Assembly: GCA_031263385.1 (NCBI GenBank) | Contig: JAISFX010000134.1 | Span: forward strand, 1 to 12,168 | Direction: 5' to 3' | Source: Lactobacillus sp. | Lineage (GTDB): Bacteria > Pseudomonadota > Alphaproteobacteria > RF32 > CAG-239 | Length of the DNA: 12,168 nucleotides | Part shown: piece after piece, positions 1 through 6,786 of the stretch | How positions within the stretch are numbered: the first letter of the stretch is position 1 | Layout of the letters: the number at the start of each line of letters is the position of its first letter | Notes under the pieces: model-generated | Databases searched by the model: none | What the model saw: only the letters and a program-made list of their open reading frames with translations | What the model was told of the DNA's origin: nothing | Translations under genes and position numbers: made by a program

Positions 1-1055
1 AGATTTTGCTTGGTGTTCTGGAAAGAGCCAAGGGGCTTATTCATGGTATTACATGCGGTGCGGGATTACCTTATAAGCTTGGTGAGATTACTTCTAAGTT
101 TGGGGTTTATTATTACCCTATCGTGTCTTCTGCACGTGCTTTCCAAATCTTGTGGAAAAGAGCATATAGCAACTTTAAAGATTTCTTGGGTGGCGTGGTT
201 TATGAGGACCCATGGTTGGCAGGCGGACACAACGGATTGTCTAATGCAGAAAACCCAAACCAGCCAGAAACTCCATACATGAGATTGGTTGCGCTTCGTA
301 AGGCATTGAATGAAATCGGCTTACAAGATACCCCTATCATTTTGGCTGGCGGTATTTGGTCATTAAAAGACTGGGAAGATTATATTGATAACCCTGAAAT
401 TGGTAAGATTGCCTTCCAGTTCGGCACAAGACCGATGATTACTAAAGAAAGCCCTGTTTCAGAAGCATGGAAAAGGATTATGCTGAACGTAAGAAAGGGT
501 GATGTTATTTTACAAAAATTCAGCCCTACAGGTTTCTTCTCTTCAGCAATCAGAAACACTTTCCTGGAAAAACTTATGGCCAGAAAAGATGGCGAAATTG
601 AGTTTTCTAAAGAAGAAAGCGATGAGTTTTGCTATGAGCTGAAAGTAAGCGAGAATAAATCTCTTTACATTCGTTTGCAAGACGCTGACAAGGCTAAGAA
701 GCAGTTGGATGACGGACTTACTGAGATTAAGGAAACTCCTGACAATACAATCGTGTTCATGACTAAAGATGACTGGAAACAGCAACAGACAGACCGTGCG
801 AATTGTGTGGGATGTTTGTCTCAGTGCCAGTTCTCAAGCTGGTCTCAGGCAAATGGAACAACCGGGCGTATTCCAGACCCTCGTTCTTATTGCATACACA
901 GAACACTTTATGAGGTAGGACACGGTGGAAGCATTAAAGACCACCTGCTGTTTGCCGGACACCAAGTGTATCGTTTTGCTACTGACCCTTTATACAGAAA
1001 TGGTTGTGTGCCTTCTGTTAAAGAGTTGATTGAAAGAATCAAGAACGGCGAATAG
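1..1055 (+). CDS. Nitronate monooxygenase-type FMN oxidoreductase, 5' partial
   Basis: The reading frame is open from the left edge (first full codon at 3) to TAG at 1053-1055, so the N-terminus lies outside the window; about 350 residues are visible. It resembles the 2-nitropropane dioxygenase / nitronate monooxygenase family of TIM-barrel flavoenzymes. Counting from codon 6, AGGHNG at 72-77 matches the family's glycine-histidine loop, GGIW at 115-118 and QFGTRPM at 138-144 match the FMN-phosphate-binding strands. The C-terminal third is unusual for plain NMOs: CVGCLSQC at 267-274 gives a C-x2-C-x3-C cluster, with further cysteines at 296 and 333, which could hold a metal or Fe-S centre (inference). 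Cytosolic, since no membrane segment is visible. It is monocistronic at its 3' end because a strong hairpin terminator follows. The true substrate cannot be told from sequence; family names of this group are often assigned loosely. Confidence 0.8.
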   Translation, partial: ILLGVLERAKGLIHGITCGAGLPYKLGEITSKFGVYYYPIVSSARAFQILWKRAYSNFKDFLGGVVYEDPWLAGGHNGLSNAENPNQPETPYMRLVALRKALNEIGLQDTPIILAGGIWSLKDWEDYIDNPEIGKIAFQFGTRPMITKESPVSEAWKRIMLNVRKGDVILQKFSPTGFFSSAIRNTFLEKLMARKDGEIEFSKEESDEFCYELKVSENKSLYIRLQDADKAKKQLDDGLTEIKETPDNTIVFMTKDDWKQQQTDRANCVGCLSQCQFSSWSQANGTTGRIPDPRSYCIHRTLYEVGHGGSIKDHLLFAGHQVYRFATDPLYRNGCVPSVKELIERIKNGE

Positions 1056-1080
1056 TGCTGTATTGATTGAAGAACTGATA

Positions 1081-1109
1081 AAAAGGGGAGCTTTGGGCTC
1101 TCCTTTTTT
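1081..1109 (+). terminator. Rho-independent terminator of the flavoenzyme gene
   Basis: An 11-bp stem, AAAAGGGGAGC (1081-1091) with GCTCTCCTTTT (1097-1107) and one G-T pair, closes a 5-nt loop and runs into a T tract. It lies 25 bp after the stop codon. Confidence 0.9.
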
Positions 1110-1178
1110 ATACGGAATAAAAATAATTATTTTTTTGAACTTGAAATTGTGCAGTTAGCTATTAATTATTGCTACAGT

Positions 1179-1337
1179 TGCCTATTATTAGGCAGCACGG
1201 ACGGCGTGACGGTAAGGACTTCCCAAAGGCTTATACAACATAGGTTTAGGTATTTATAAGCGATCTTCCTAAACTTCGTCTGATGAAACAAAAGCTAATT
1301 CCCCTCTAAATAAAAGGCTTAGTTCCTGTTGTATAAG
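1179..1337 (+). ncRNA. Candidate structured RNA or leader (unrecognised)
   Basis: This fills most of the gene-free stretch 1110-1398. In order it shows a hairpin TGCCTA/TAGGCA (1179-1184 with 1189-1194), a hairpin CACG/CGTG (1196-1199 with 1205-1208), and a long-range perfect 11-bp helix CTTATACAACA (1230-1240) with its complement (1327-1337). That helix encloses a 9-bp stem AGGTTTAGG/CCTAAACTT (1242-1250 with 1268-1276, one G-T pair). The nesting resembles a folded RNA of about 160 nt. No open frame with a ribosome-binding site is seen here. I do not recognise an Rfam family: it does not read as RNase P, SRP, tmRNA or 6S RNA. The strand is guessed from the flanking genes. The 11-bp arms could instead be paired operator sites for the XRE protein. 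Confidence 0.35.
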
Positions 1338-1364
1338 TGTTGAGATTAATTCACCAGTTTATGG

Positions 1365-1373
1365 TGCTATATT
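1365..1373 (+). promoter_or_regulatory. Extended -10 promoter of the XRE gene
   Basis: TG-C-TATATT is an extended -10 element (TGN plus a 5/6 match to TATAAT). It would start transcription near 1380 and give a leader of about 19 nt containing the AGAGG ribosome-binding site (1386-1390). No convincing -35 lies 16-18 bp upstream, which extended -10 promoters tolerate. Confidence 0.45.
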
Positions 1374-1398
1374 GTAAACAACAACAGAGGAATGACAA

Positions 1399-1749
1399 AT
1401 GCCGAGGATACAGCCAATAGATAATATATATCTTTCCATAGGGCAAAAAATAAAATCTGCCAGAATGGAGAAGAAAATTAAAATAAAAGATTTAGCCGAC
1501 AAGCTCGGAATCACTTATCAGCAACTACAAAAGCATGAGAAAGGGGTGAACCGTCTGACGATATGCCGACTTATTGAAATAGCCCACGCCCTTGATGTGC
1601 CGATAGAATACTTTATTGATAACAAACTTACCATACCAATGGGCGATGATTATGATTTAAAAATCGCCGCGTGCCTTACTCATATTAAAAACAGAGATAT
1701 TAAGAGACATTTCTACAAGCTATGTCTCAGCCTTGAAAACGTTACCTGA
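1399..1749 (+). CDS. XRE/Cro-CI family transcriptional regulator
   Basis: A 116-residue DNA-binding protein. Residues 13-72 form a canonical HTH_3 domain: IGQKIKSAR opens helix 1, LADKLGITYQQLQKHEKG (about 32-49) is the helix-turn-helix with the recognition helix in YQQLQKHEKG, and LIEIAHALDVPIEYFI closes the five-helix bundle. The remaining ~45 residues are a short helical tail with no sensor domain. Such short XRE proteins are common in alphaproteobacteria as phage-repressor-like or stress regulators. ATG at 1399 follows AGAGG with 8-nt spacing. The gene converges on the SH3-protein gene with only 9 bp between stops and no terminator between them, so antisense read-through is possible. Its target is unknown; the inverted repeats upstream are candidate autoregulatory sites. 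Confidence 0.85.
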   Translation: MPRIQPIDNIYLSIGQKIKSARMEKKIKIKDLADKLGITYQQLQKHEKGVNRLTICRLIEIAHALDVPIEYFIDNKLTIPMGDDYDLKIAACLTHIKNRDIKRHFYKLCLSLENVT

Positions 1750-1758
1750 TAAAATATC

Positions 1759-2262
1759 CTAGTTGATGACCTCTTTGGGATAAACACCGAAGAGGTGAGA
1801 GCGCAATATCCAGCCTTTAAAGCCTGAGAAATTGAGTAAGCAAAAATCGCTTTTATCAGGGCATCTTTCAACCTCGCCAATGACTTCATCTTCTATTCTA
1901 GCAATGATTTTTGATTTATCATCCGGCTTTGCATAGAGGTTATTCTCTCCAGAAGAAATTACCTTGGCAGTTCTGGCGCCTGAGAGCATTGATTTATGCA
2001 CCCAGCTTTGTGAGCCCTGCCAGTCTTCAATTTTTCTCCAGAGTTCGTATTCGGCGATTATCTCTACAGGGGCTCCCTTTTGCATATATACCCATTCTAT
2101 AGGGTATCTGGCGCCAGGGCCTGATCGGGCATTAATAAGGTTTGAACGTAAGGAAACCATACGGGGAAGGTTGGAACCGCTTTCCCCCTCCTCATTTGTA
2201 TTAGCATATGAATTGCCTGCCAAGAATAGCGCGCAAAATGTCAATAGAAGCAACTTCCTCAT
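1759..2262 (-). CDS. Secreted bacterial SH3-domain protein
   Basis: A 167-residue exported protein. A signal peptide (MRKLLLLTFCALFLAGNSYA) ends in A-x-A-like SYA, followed by an acidic linker and two SH3-like barrels. The first (about 34-95) carries the typical NARSGPGARYPIEWVYMQKGAPVEII and W-x-KIE pattern; the second (about 98-160) shows LYAKPDDKSKIIARIED and GWILRSHLFG. It fits the SH3_4/DUF1058 type of alphaproteobacterial periplasmic proteins, a fold used for binding peptidoglycan or peptides (family knowledge; no enzyme motif seen). A TTG two codons upstream (2268) is in frame, but AAGAGG at 2272-2277 is 9 nt from ATG 2262 and only 3 nt from the TTG, so the ATG is preferred. The channel gene upstream on the same strand ends 64 bp away; a promoter between them suggests separate expression. 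Confidence 0.8.
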   Translation of the reverse strand: MRKLLLLTFCALFLAGNSYANTNEEGESGSNLPRMVSLRSNLINARSGPGARYPIEWVYMQKGAPVEIIAEYELWRKIEDWQGSQSWVHKSMLSGARTAKVISSGENNLYAKPDDKSKIIARIEDEVIGEVERCPDKSDFCLLNFSGFKGWILRSHLFGVYPKEVIN

Positions 2263-2279
2263 AATCAAACACCTCTTAT

Positions 2280-2308
2280 TTTATAAGAATTTTTTGATAT
2301 TATAACAA
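2280..2308 (-). promoter_or_regulatory. Candidate sigma-70 promoter for the SH3-domain gene
   Basis: Read on the minus strand: TTGTTA, a 17-bp spacer, then TATAAA. Transcription would start close to the AAGAGG ribosome-binding site, giving a very short leader. Confidence 0.45.
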
Positions 2309-2326
2309 TAGAATGTGAATAGAATA

Positions 2327-3109
2327 TTAATCTTTGGAGTAAACGTACCAATAAACGACGCCGACAAGCCCTGCCCCGCCAATGATGTTGCCAATTGTGG
2401 CCGGAATTAGGTTTTGGGTGACGAAGTCTGACCACAGAATATCTGCACCGGTATATATGGCGGCAGGAATAAAGAACATGTTGGCTATAGAGTGCTCAAA
2501 GCCTAAGGTTACAAATAACATAACAGGAAGCCAGATGCCAACTGCTTTGCCTACAATATCCTTGCCGGCAACGCCCATCCAAGTGCCTAAGCAAACAAGC
2601 CAGTTAGCGCCTATGCCCTTCCAGAATACTGTCCAGAAATCTTGGTTGACTTTGGCCTCGGAATAATGATGAAGATATGATGTCCACGGTTCTGAGGACA
2701 ATACTCCGGTTTTATAAACCATGAAGTAAGCAACAAACTGTGTGCCGACAAAGTTTATGACATAAGAAACTATCCAAATTTTTAGTAATGCAGTTATTTT
2801 TTTGTGTTTTTGGCTGCAAGGAAAGACCATATAAGCACAATCACTCGTGAATAAATCTGCGCCAGCAACGGTTACCATGATAAGGCCTACAGGGAACATC
2901 GCCCCTGCTACAAACTTTACAAACCCCGGATTAGAGGCATAAACCTCCGGCATGCCACCTGCTACCATAACACTTAAAAGGCCGCCAAGAGCTATGAATG
3001 CGCCACCAAGAAAAGCTAGTACGGTGAACTTTCTTAAGGGCATATCAGCCTTATATGAGCCAGTGTGGCAAAATTCTGCAGCGATTTCTTTTGGTGAAAG
3101 GTAGTTCAT
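2327..3109 (-). CDS. Formate/nitrite transporter (FNT) family channel
   Basis: A 260-residue inner-membrane protein with six hydrophobic segments, the usual FNT size. Signature regions are present: AGADLFTSD (82-90), NWLVCLGTWM (169-178) and GFEHSIANMFFIPA (203-216). The last holds the conserved pore histidine (H206) that protonates the permeating anion in FocA/NirC relatives. FNT pentamers conduct small monovalent anions such as formate, nitrite or hydrosulfide; which one this moves cannot be read from sequence. The loop after the first signature reads TSDCAYM, adding a cysteine where FocA has TSTVL. No pyruvate formate-lyase or nitrite reductase gene is adjacent, so context gives no substrate. 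AAGGA precedes ATG 3109 by 7 nt. It is divergent from the M20 peptidase with 76 bp between starts. Confidence 0.92.
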   Translation of the reverse strand: MNYLSPKEIAAEFCHTGSYKADMPLRKFTVLAFLGGAFIALGGLLSVMVAGGMPEVYASNPGFVKFVAGAMFPVGLIMVTVAGADLFTSDCAYMVFPCSQKHKKITALLKIWIVSYVINFVGTQFVAYFMVYKTGVLSSEPWTSYLHHYSEAKVNQDFWTVFWKGIGANWLVCLGTWMGVAGKDIVGKAVGIWLPVMLFVTLGFEHSIANMFFIPAAIYTGADILWSDFVTQNLIPATIGNIIGGAGLVGVVYWYVYSKD

Positions 3110-3123
3110 GTTTTAATCCTTAA

Positions 3124-3151
3124 TTGTTTCTTATAACATGCGTGGTAATAT
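3124..3151 (+). promoter_or_regulatory. Candidate promoter of the M20 peptidase gene
   Basis: TTGTTT (3124-3129), a 16-bp spacer, then TAATAT (3146-3151). Predicted start near 3158, with a leader that includes AAGGAG. It lies in the 76-bp interval shared with the divergent channel gene. Confidence 0.45.
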
Positions 3152-3185
3152 ATCGCTACACGACAAAAAATCAAGGAGAGATTTA

Positions 3186-4295
3186 ATGGATATTATCAAA
3201 ACTGCACAGGACTTGATAAGATTTAAAACTGAGACCGGAAACACTGAAGAGATTGCAAAGTGCTTGGGGTATGTTAAAACACTTTTTGAAAACAAAAACG
3301 CCAATGTGGAAGTGTTTGAAAGAGATAATTTGGCGCCGGTAATTATGCTAAGCAACACAACTGAACAAGATTTGGATGTGGCGATTTTAGGGCATCTGGA
3401 TGTGGTGCCTGCTGAGGAGCATATGTTTGAGCCAAGAATCGACAATGGCAAGATGTATGGACGCGGAACGCTTGATATGAAGTCTTTTGCGGCTGTTGCA
3501 TTAAACTCTTTAGAGCATGTGCTGGATAATTCATTAAACCTGAAGTTTGCCGTTATTCTTTCAACAGATGAAGAAAAAGGCAGCAAAGGAATGCATGCTT
3601 TTATGGAAGCACACCCTGATTTGAATGCTAAAATAGTTTTAGATAATGATGTGGGCGGAGATATCTTAAAAATTATCAATGCGTGCAAGAATCCGGTTTT
3701 TGTGAAGCTTATCGCTAAGGGGCTGGAGGCTCACGGCTCTACTCCTTGGGACGGAATTGATGCCAACGAAAAACTGATGCAGATATGGGCTAATATTCGT
3801 AAGATTTATCCGTATTTTTCTAAGGACAGCGGCGGAGCTCCTCAGGACACATGGATTGACACGGTGCATTTTGCAAAAATTGGCGGCGGCAGTGTGGCCA
3901 ATATTATATGCAACGAGGCTGAGGCTTTGCTCGATTTTAGGCTGGTGGAGACCTCGTCTGTAGAAGGGCTAAAAGATAATTTGAACAAATGTATGGTTGA
4001 TGGGGTGAGCTATGTGATAGCTTCTGAAAGCTCTACAGTAGTTATGAAGAAAGATGACCCATATATTGTGGACTATAAAAATTTTGCAGAAGAAATTTTA
4101 GGCCAGAAAATAGAGTTTGAGCAAATCGGCGGGGCTACAGATTCCAGATCTTTTGCCGTCAGAGGTTCTACGGTGATTATGCACTCAGGAACAGGCGAAG
4201 GAATGCACGCAGCAGGAGAATATGTGGAAGTAGCCAGCGTTTTGAAAATTGGCGAGATACAAATTAAGTTTTTGGACAAGTTATCCGGACAGTAA
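3186..4295 (+). CDS. M20 metallopeptidase, ArgE/DapE/acetylornithine deacetylase type
   Basis: A 369-residue cytosolic zinc hydrolase of the M20 family, which removes N-acyl groups or cleaves dipeptides. The metal-site motifs occur in order: GHLDVVP (H70, D72), GRGTLDMKS (bridging D97), STDEEKG (general base E129, ligand E130), DND (D153/D155) and a late histidine in GMHAAGEYVEV (H351). The central lid/dimerisation domain carries GLEAHGSTPW with H183. Length and motif order match acetylornithine deacetylase and succinyl-diaminopimelate desuccinylase; neither arginine nor lysine genes are adjacent, so the substrate is open. The frame extends upstream to 3138, but AAGGAG at 3173-3178 sits 7 nt before ATG 3186 and the extension is non-homologous in character, so 3186 is chosen. 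A two-way terminator follows directly. Confidence 0.9.
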   Translation: MDIIKTAQDLIRFKTETGNTEEIAKCLGYVKTLFENKNANVEVFERDNLAPVIMLSNTTEQDLDVAILGHLDVVPAEEHMFEPRIDNGKMYGRGTLDMKSFAAVALNSLEHVLDNSLNLKFAVILSTDEEKGSKGMHAFMEAHPDLNAKIVLDNDVGGDILKIINACKNPVFVKLIAKGLEAHGSTPWDGIDANEKLMQIWANIRKIYPYFSKDSGGAPQDTWIDTVHFAKIGGGSVANIICNEAEALLDFRLVETSSVEGLKDNLNKCMVDGVSYVIASESSTVVMKKDDPYIVDYKNFAEEILGQKIEFEQIGGATDSRSFAVRGSTVIMHSGTGEGMHAAGEYVEVASVLKIGEIQIKFLDKLSGQ

Positions 4296-4300
4296 AAAAC

Positions 4301-4337
4301 AAAACATCCTGCTTATGAAAGCAGGATGTTTTTTTGT
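4301..4337. terminator. Bidirectional Rho-independent terminator
   Basis: Twelve-bp stem with AACATCCTGC (4303-4312) against GCAGGATGTT (4321-4330), extended by two T-A pairs, around an ATGA loop. A T run follows on the plus strand and a T-rich tract on the minus strand. It ends both the M20 gene and the convergent porin gene. Confidence 0.92.
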
Positions 4338-4341
4338 ATTT

Positions 4342-5784
4342 TTAATCGTGGTGGTGTTTGCCAGATGTAAAGCCCATGGTATATTGCAAGATAATCTGGT
4401 TATCTGGCTTATAGTCGCTGGCATCGTAGTTATATTGAAGCCTGATGCGGCTGAACTCACTATTATTCCACTCTACCATAGCACTATGAACATGAGGGTC
4501 GTGTCCTTTGCTATCAAGCAGAGTGCCAACAAAATCAGCCGGAGCAGATTTGGGGTTGAGCTCAGAGTATCTGTAACCTACGCGCCACTTAGGATGAAAC
4601 TTGTATGTTGACTGGAGATACCAACCGTTTGAATGAGAGTTGAACTCCTTAAAGCCAGAGCCGGCATCATAAGAGCCTTTTTCATCGCGGAAGATATATT
4701 CTCCCTGCAGGGCGAACTCGTTTTCATGATTGTTGCCATTAGGAGAATATGTATATTTGAAATCAAGCCCATAAAACTTGTCTTTACCATTGAAATAAAG
4801 CGGGCTGTGAGAATGTCCGTGGCTGTCATATCTGCCATCTTCACCAACTTTGGTATGAAGGTATGAGACACCTGCCGCCCAAGTCTGAGAATCGCCAATA
4901 TCGCTGCCTACCCTAGCGTATAGGTTATAACTTCCGATATCAGAATCGCCGTCTGTATCTGCGGGGAATCCGCCGCCTTTATATGCGCCACCGCCTATTT
5001 CTGAATAAAAATCTGTTGGTAGAACCACCGATATCTGCACGCCGTCATCTTTATAATGATTATTCAGATAGGCCCTATAAGGAAGCGGTCTTTCATAAAA
5101 GTCATCTGAATGGATATGCTTGTCATTAAGATAGCCAAAAGTTGGGAGCATGCGCCCGGCTTTAACGGATAAGCCATAAGGCAGGGCCAAGGTTTTGATG
5201 TAGGCTTCTTCAATCTCTATTTTATCTTCGCCGTCTTCGTTAACAACCGCTAAGGTAAGGTTGCCCATAAACATATCATCAACATTAGCCGAAAGCATTA
5301 TCTCTGATTCTCCGAGACTGAAACCGGAATCGCCTTTTTCTCCCTCGTGGCCGATTTGGAAGCCTCGGATGTGGGTGTGCTCTCTAGATGAGTAGCGGTA
5401 TCCGCCATTTAAGACAATGCCGATTGAGGGCTTGAATGCAACACTGCTGCTGTGATCATGATGCTCTCTATGTGCCTTTATGCTGTCCTCCTCGAGCCTA
5501 GCAACTCTTTCTTCAAGGTCTGGGCTATCTGTTGTTTTGATTTCAGGAGCCGTGCTGAGGGGTTCTTTTGAAGCTGTGGCAACAACAGTGTCCTTCTTGA
5601 CAGTAGCCGCAGCGACAACGGGTGTGTTTTCTTTGGTTTGTTTTTGAACCTGTTTTTCAAGCTCGGTTACGCGAGCTTCGAGCCTTTTTATAATCTCAAG
5701 AAGCTCTTTTTCATGTGCCCAAGCAGGACTTGAACAAAATATGATTGTGGCAGAAATAACTGCCGTAAAAAAGATTTTAGGCAT
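4342..5784 (-). CDS. His-rich outer-membrane beta-barrel porin, probable metal or chelate uptake
   Basis: A 480-residue exported protein. Signal peptide 1-23 (cleavage AWA/HEK), a coiled coil at about 25-50, a low-complexity Thr/Val/Lys linker, a second short coiled coil (88-104), then a His cluster at 105-111. From about 116 to 472 there are alternating amphipathic strands ending in QYTMGF, a typical last barrel strand, followed by a HHHD tail. Further His groups are at 222-225 (KHIH) and 322-326 (HGHSH). Coiled coil plus TonB-independent barrel resembles LbtU-like siderophore porins and related OprP-like porins, while motifs such as ERPLPYRAYL and WYLQSTYKFHPKWRVGYRY fit a porin family I associate with zinc loci (from memory, not searched). 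AAGGA lies 9 nt before ATG 5784. It is downstream of the His/Cys-rich gene, separated by 48 bp, and probably under the same Fur-family box. Confidence 0.82.
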   Translation of the reverse strand: MPKIFFTAVISATIIFCSSPAWAHEKELLEIIKRLEARVTELEKQVQKQTKENTPVVAAATVKKDTVVATASKEPLSTAPEIKTTDSPDLEERVARLEEDSIKAHREHHDHSSSVAFKPSIGIVLNGGYRYSSREHTHIRGFQIGHEGEKGDSGFSLGESEIMLSANVDDMFMGNLTLAVVNEDGEDKIEIEEAYIKTLALPYGLSVKAGRMLPTFGYLNDKHIHSDDFYERPLPYRAYLNNHYKDDGVQISVVLPTDFYSEIGGGAYKGGGFPADTDGDSDIGSYNLYARVGSDIGDSQTWAAGVSYLHTKVGEDGRYDSHGHSHSPLYFNGKDKFYGLDFKYTYSPNGNNHENEFALQGEYIFRDEKGSYDAGSGFKEFNSHSNGWYLQSTYKFHPKWRVGYRYSELNPKSAPADFVGTLLDSKGHDPHVHSAMVEWNNSEFSRIRLQYNYDASDYKPDNQIILQYTMGFTSGKHHHD

Positions 5785-5800
5785 GATAAATTATCCTTTG

Positions 5801-5838
5801 TTGTAGTTTTAAAAATCAATAATTATGGAAAACTACAA
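5801..5838 (-). promoter_or_regulatory. Intercistronic hairpin before the porin ribosome-binding site
   Basis: TTGTAGTTTT (5801-5810) and AAAACTACAA (5829-5838) are perfect 10-bp arms around an 18-nt loop. On the minus-strand transcript the 5' arm contains the TAG stop of the upstream gene and the 3' arm ends just before the porin AAGGA. It lacks a T run after the stem, so it is unlikely to be a simple terminator; it could act as a processing or translation-coupling element. Confidence 0.5.
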
Positions 5839-6108
5839 TAAAGGAGGGGCTTGGCTGTGGTATGAAGAAGTTGATAAAGATGTGAGGCCTTCGTTAAGTA
5901 AAGCTATCTCATGATAGAACCTAAGCTCTGGGAGCTGTGCCTGATTATTTAATGAAGCGTCTGTACAAGAAAAGTGATTGATAAAGCTGCACTGCTCACA
6001 TTCATGCTGGACTGTGCAGTCATGATGATGATAAGAGTGCGCTAATGCAGATGTTTGAACAAAAACAAGAGCAATGGCGATTAATATGTAAGACAACTTT
6101 TTCTTCAT
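5833..6108 (-). CDS. Small secreted His/Cys-rich protein, putative metal binder
   Basis: A 91-residue protein with a signal peptide (1-23, ending ALA) and a mature N-terminus packed with ligands: H24, H27-H29, C31, H35, C37, C40, H45 and C48, including a C-x2-C pair. The rest (50-91) is a Leu-rich then Ser/Tyr-rich tail with no recognised domain. The ligand density at the mature N-terminus and the Fur-family box at the start codon argue for periplasmic handling of zinc or another transition metal, probably together with the porin downstream (inference). No Shine-Dalgarno sequence precedes ATG 6108; the signal peptide begins exactly there, so the start is still likely correct and the mRNA may be nearly leaderless. 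I do not recognise a named family. Confidence 0.72.
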   Translation of the reverse strand: MKKKLSYILIAIALVFVQTSALAHSYHHHDCTVQHECEQCSFINHFSCTDASLNNQAQLPELRFYHEIALLNEGLTSLSTSSYHSQAPPLL

Positions 6109-6111
6109 AAC

Positions 6112-6126
6112 TGATAATTATTATCA
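6112..6126. promoter_or_regulatory. Perfect Fur-family box (7-1-7 palindrome)
   Basis: TGATAAT-T-ATTATCA is a perfect 15-bp palindrome identical to the classical 7-1-7 Fur consensus. It ends 3 bp upstream of the start codon of the His/Cys-rich gene and covers its probable -10 region, so a bound metal-loaded repressor would block transcription. Whether Fur, Zur or Mur uses it is not decidable here; the His-rich products favour a zinc-type role while the box sequence favours iron-type Fur. Confidence 0.75.
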
Positions 6127-6143
6127 TTTATGCTTTTTGGCAA
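6117..6143 (-). promoter_or_regulatory. Candidate promoter of the His/Cys-rich gene
   Basis: Read on the minus strand: TTGCCA (6143-6138), a 15-bp spacer, AATAAT (6122-6117), then 8 nt to ATG. The spacer is short, so the exact -10 register is uncertain, but any register within the box leaves almost no leader. Confidence 0.4.
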
Positions 6144-6201
6144 GTGTTTTTTATTTGAGGAAAAAAGGAATATAATCATTGAGGCTGGTGTAATTAATGC
6201 T

Positions 6202-6229
6202 TTGACAAGATGGTTTTATTGTTTAGACT
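6202..6229 (+). promoter_or_regulatory. Promoter of the 2H-phosphoesterase-like gene
   Basis: Consensus -35 TTGACA (6202-6207), 16-bp spacer and TAGACT (6224-6229). Predicted start near 6236, just before the AAAGGAG ribosome-binding site. Confidence 0.55.
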
Positions 6230-6253
6230 TCTCTAAAATTAAAGGAGCTTGTA

Positions 6254-6784
6254 ATGAATGTTTTTAATGTATGTCTACTGCCTGACGAAAATTATGCCAA
6301 AAGCATAAGTGATTATTCGCAGGGAATCGCCAAGAACAATGACGCTGTGTATGTTTTGGGGGACAAGAGCTTCGCCCATATGACAGTACTACAATTTGAA
6401 ACCAATAAATCTGAACAGGAAATTGCAGACCTGTTTGAGAGATATGATGGGCGTCGTGTTTTTAATATAAACATCAATAAGATGGTTGTTAACCCGGCTA
6501 AAGATGGAATCGTATCTTGCGATATTGGCGTGGACGTATCAGATGCGTTAATTAATCTTCAAAAAGAGATTATTAAGCATTTTAAAAGAACCATAAAAAT
6601 GATACTCAACAAAATTGATGAGGATTATTATCCGCATTTTACTGTTACTATGATTAAAACTCCAAAAGATAAAATTATAAAAATGCCTGAAGTGCCAAAA
6701 GAGCTTGTTAAGCAAAACAACATAGCCTGCAGGTTATCATTGGGGTTATCCGGAAGCAATTATCAGGTTGTGAAGGTTTATTAA
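6254..6784 (+). CDS. 2H phosphoesterase / 2'-5' RNA ligase-like protein
   Basis: A 176-residue cytosolic protein with the two H-x-T-x motifs that define the 2H (LigT/cyclic phosphodiesterase) superfamily: HMTV at 42-45 and HFTV at 128-131, about 86 residues apart as expected for the two lobes. Each histidine-threonine pair would face the cleft where a 2',3'-cyclic phosphate or 2'-5' linkage is bound. Substrates across the family include tRNA-splicing ends, ADP-ribose cyclic phosphates and 2'-5' oligonucleotides, so the role is only broadly RNA or nucleotide end processing. AAAGGAG (6241-6247) precedes ATG 6254 by 6 nt. It converges on the amidotransferase-like gene with 2 bp between stop codons and no terminator between them. 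Confidence 0.82.
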   Translation: MNVFNVCLLPDENYAKSISDYSQGIAKNNDAVYVLGDKSFAHMTVLQFETNKSEQEIADLFERYDGRRVFNININKMVVNPAKDGIVSCDIGVDVSDALINLQKEIIKHFKRTIKMILNKIDEDYYPHFTVTMIKTPKDKIIKMPEVPKELVKQNNIACRLSLGLSGSNYQVVKVY

Positions 6785-6786
6785 GG

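Noticed and set aside
1279..1285. CTGATGA followed by A-rich sequence, recalling a hammerhead ribozyme core
   Set aside because: No stem II follows it, and there is no GAAA element or cleavage-site stem in the right order.
3131..3688. 185-residue minus-strand open frame inside the M20 gene
   Set aside because: The plus strand has all M20 catalytic motifs with an ideal ribosome-binding site; the minus frame is Ser/Leu-rich shadow sequence.
4249..4611. 120-residue plus-strand frame overlapping the end of the M20 gene and the porin 3' end
   Set aside because: It runs through the bidirectional terminator and opposite conserved barrel strands, and has no ribosome-binding site.
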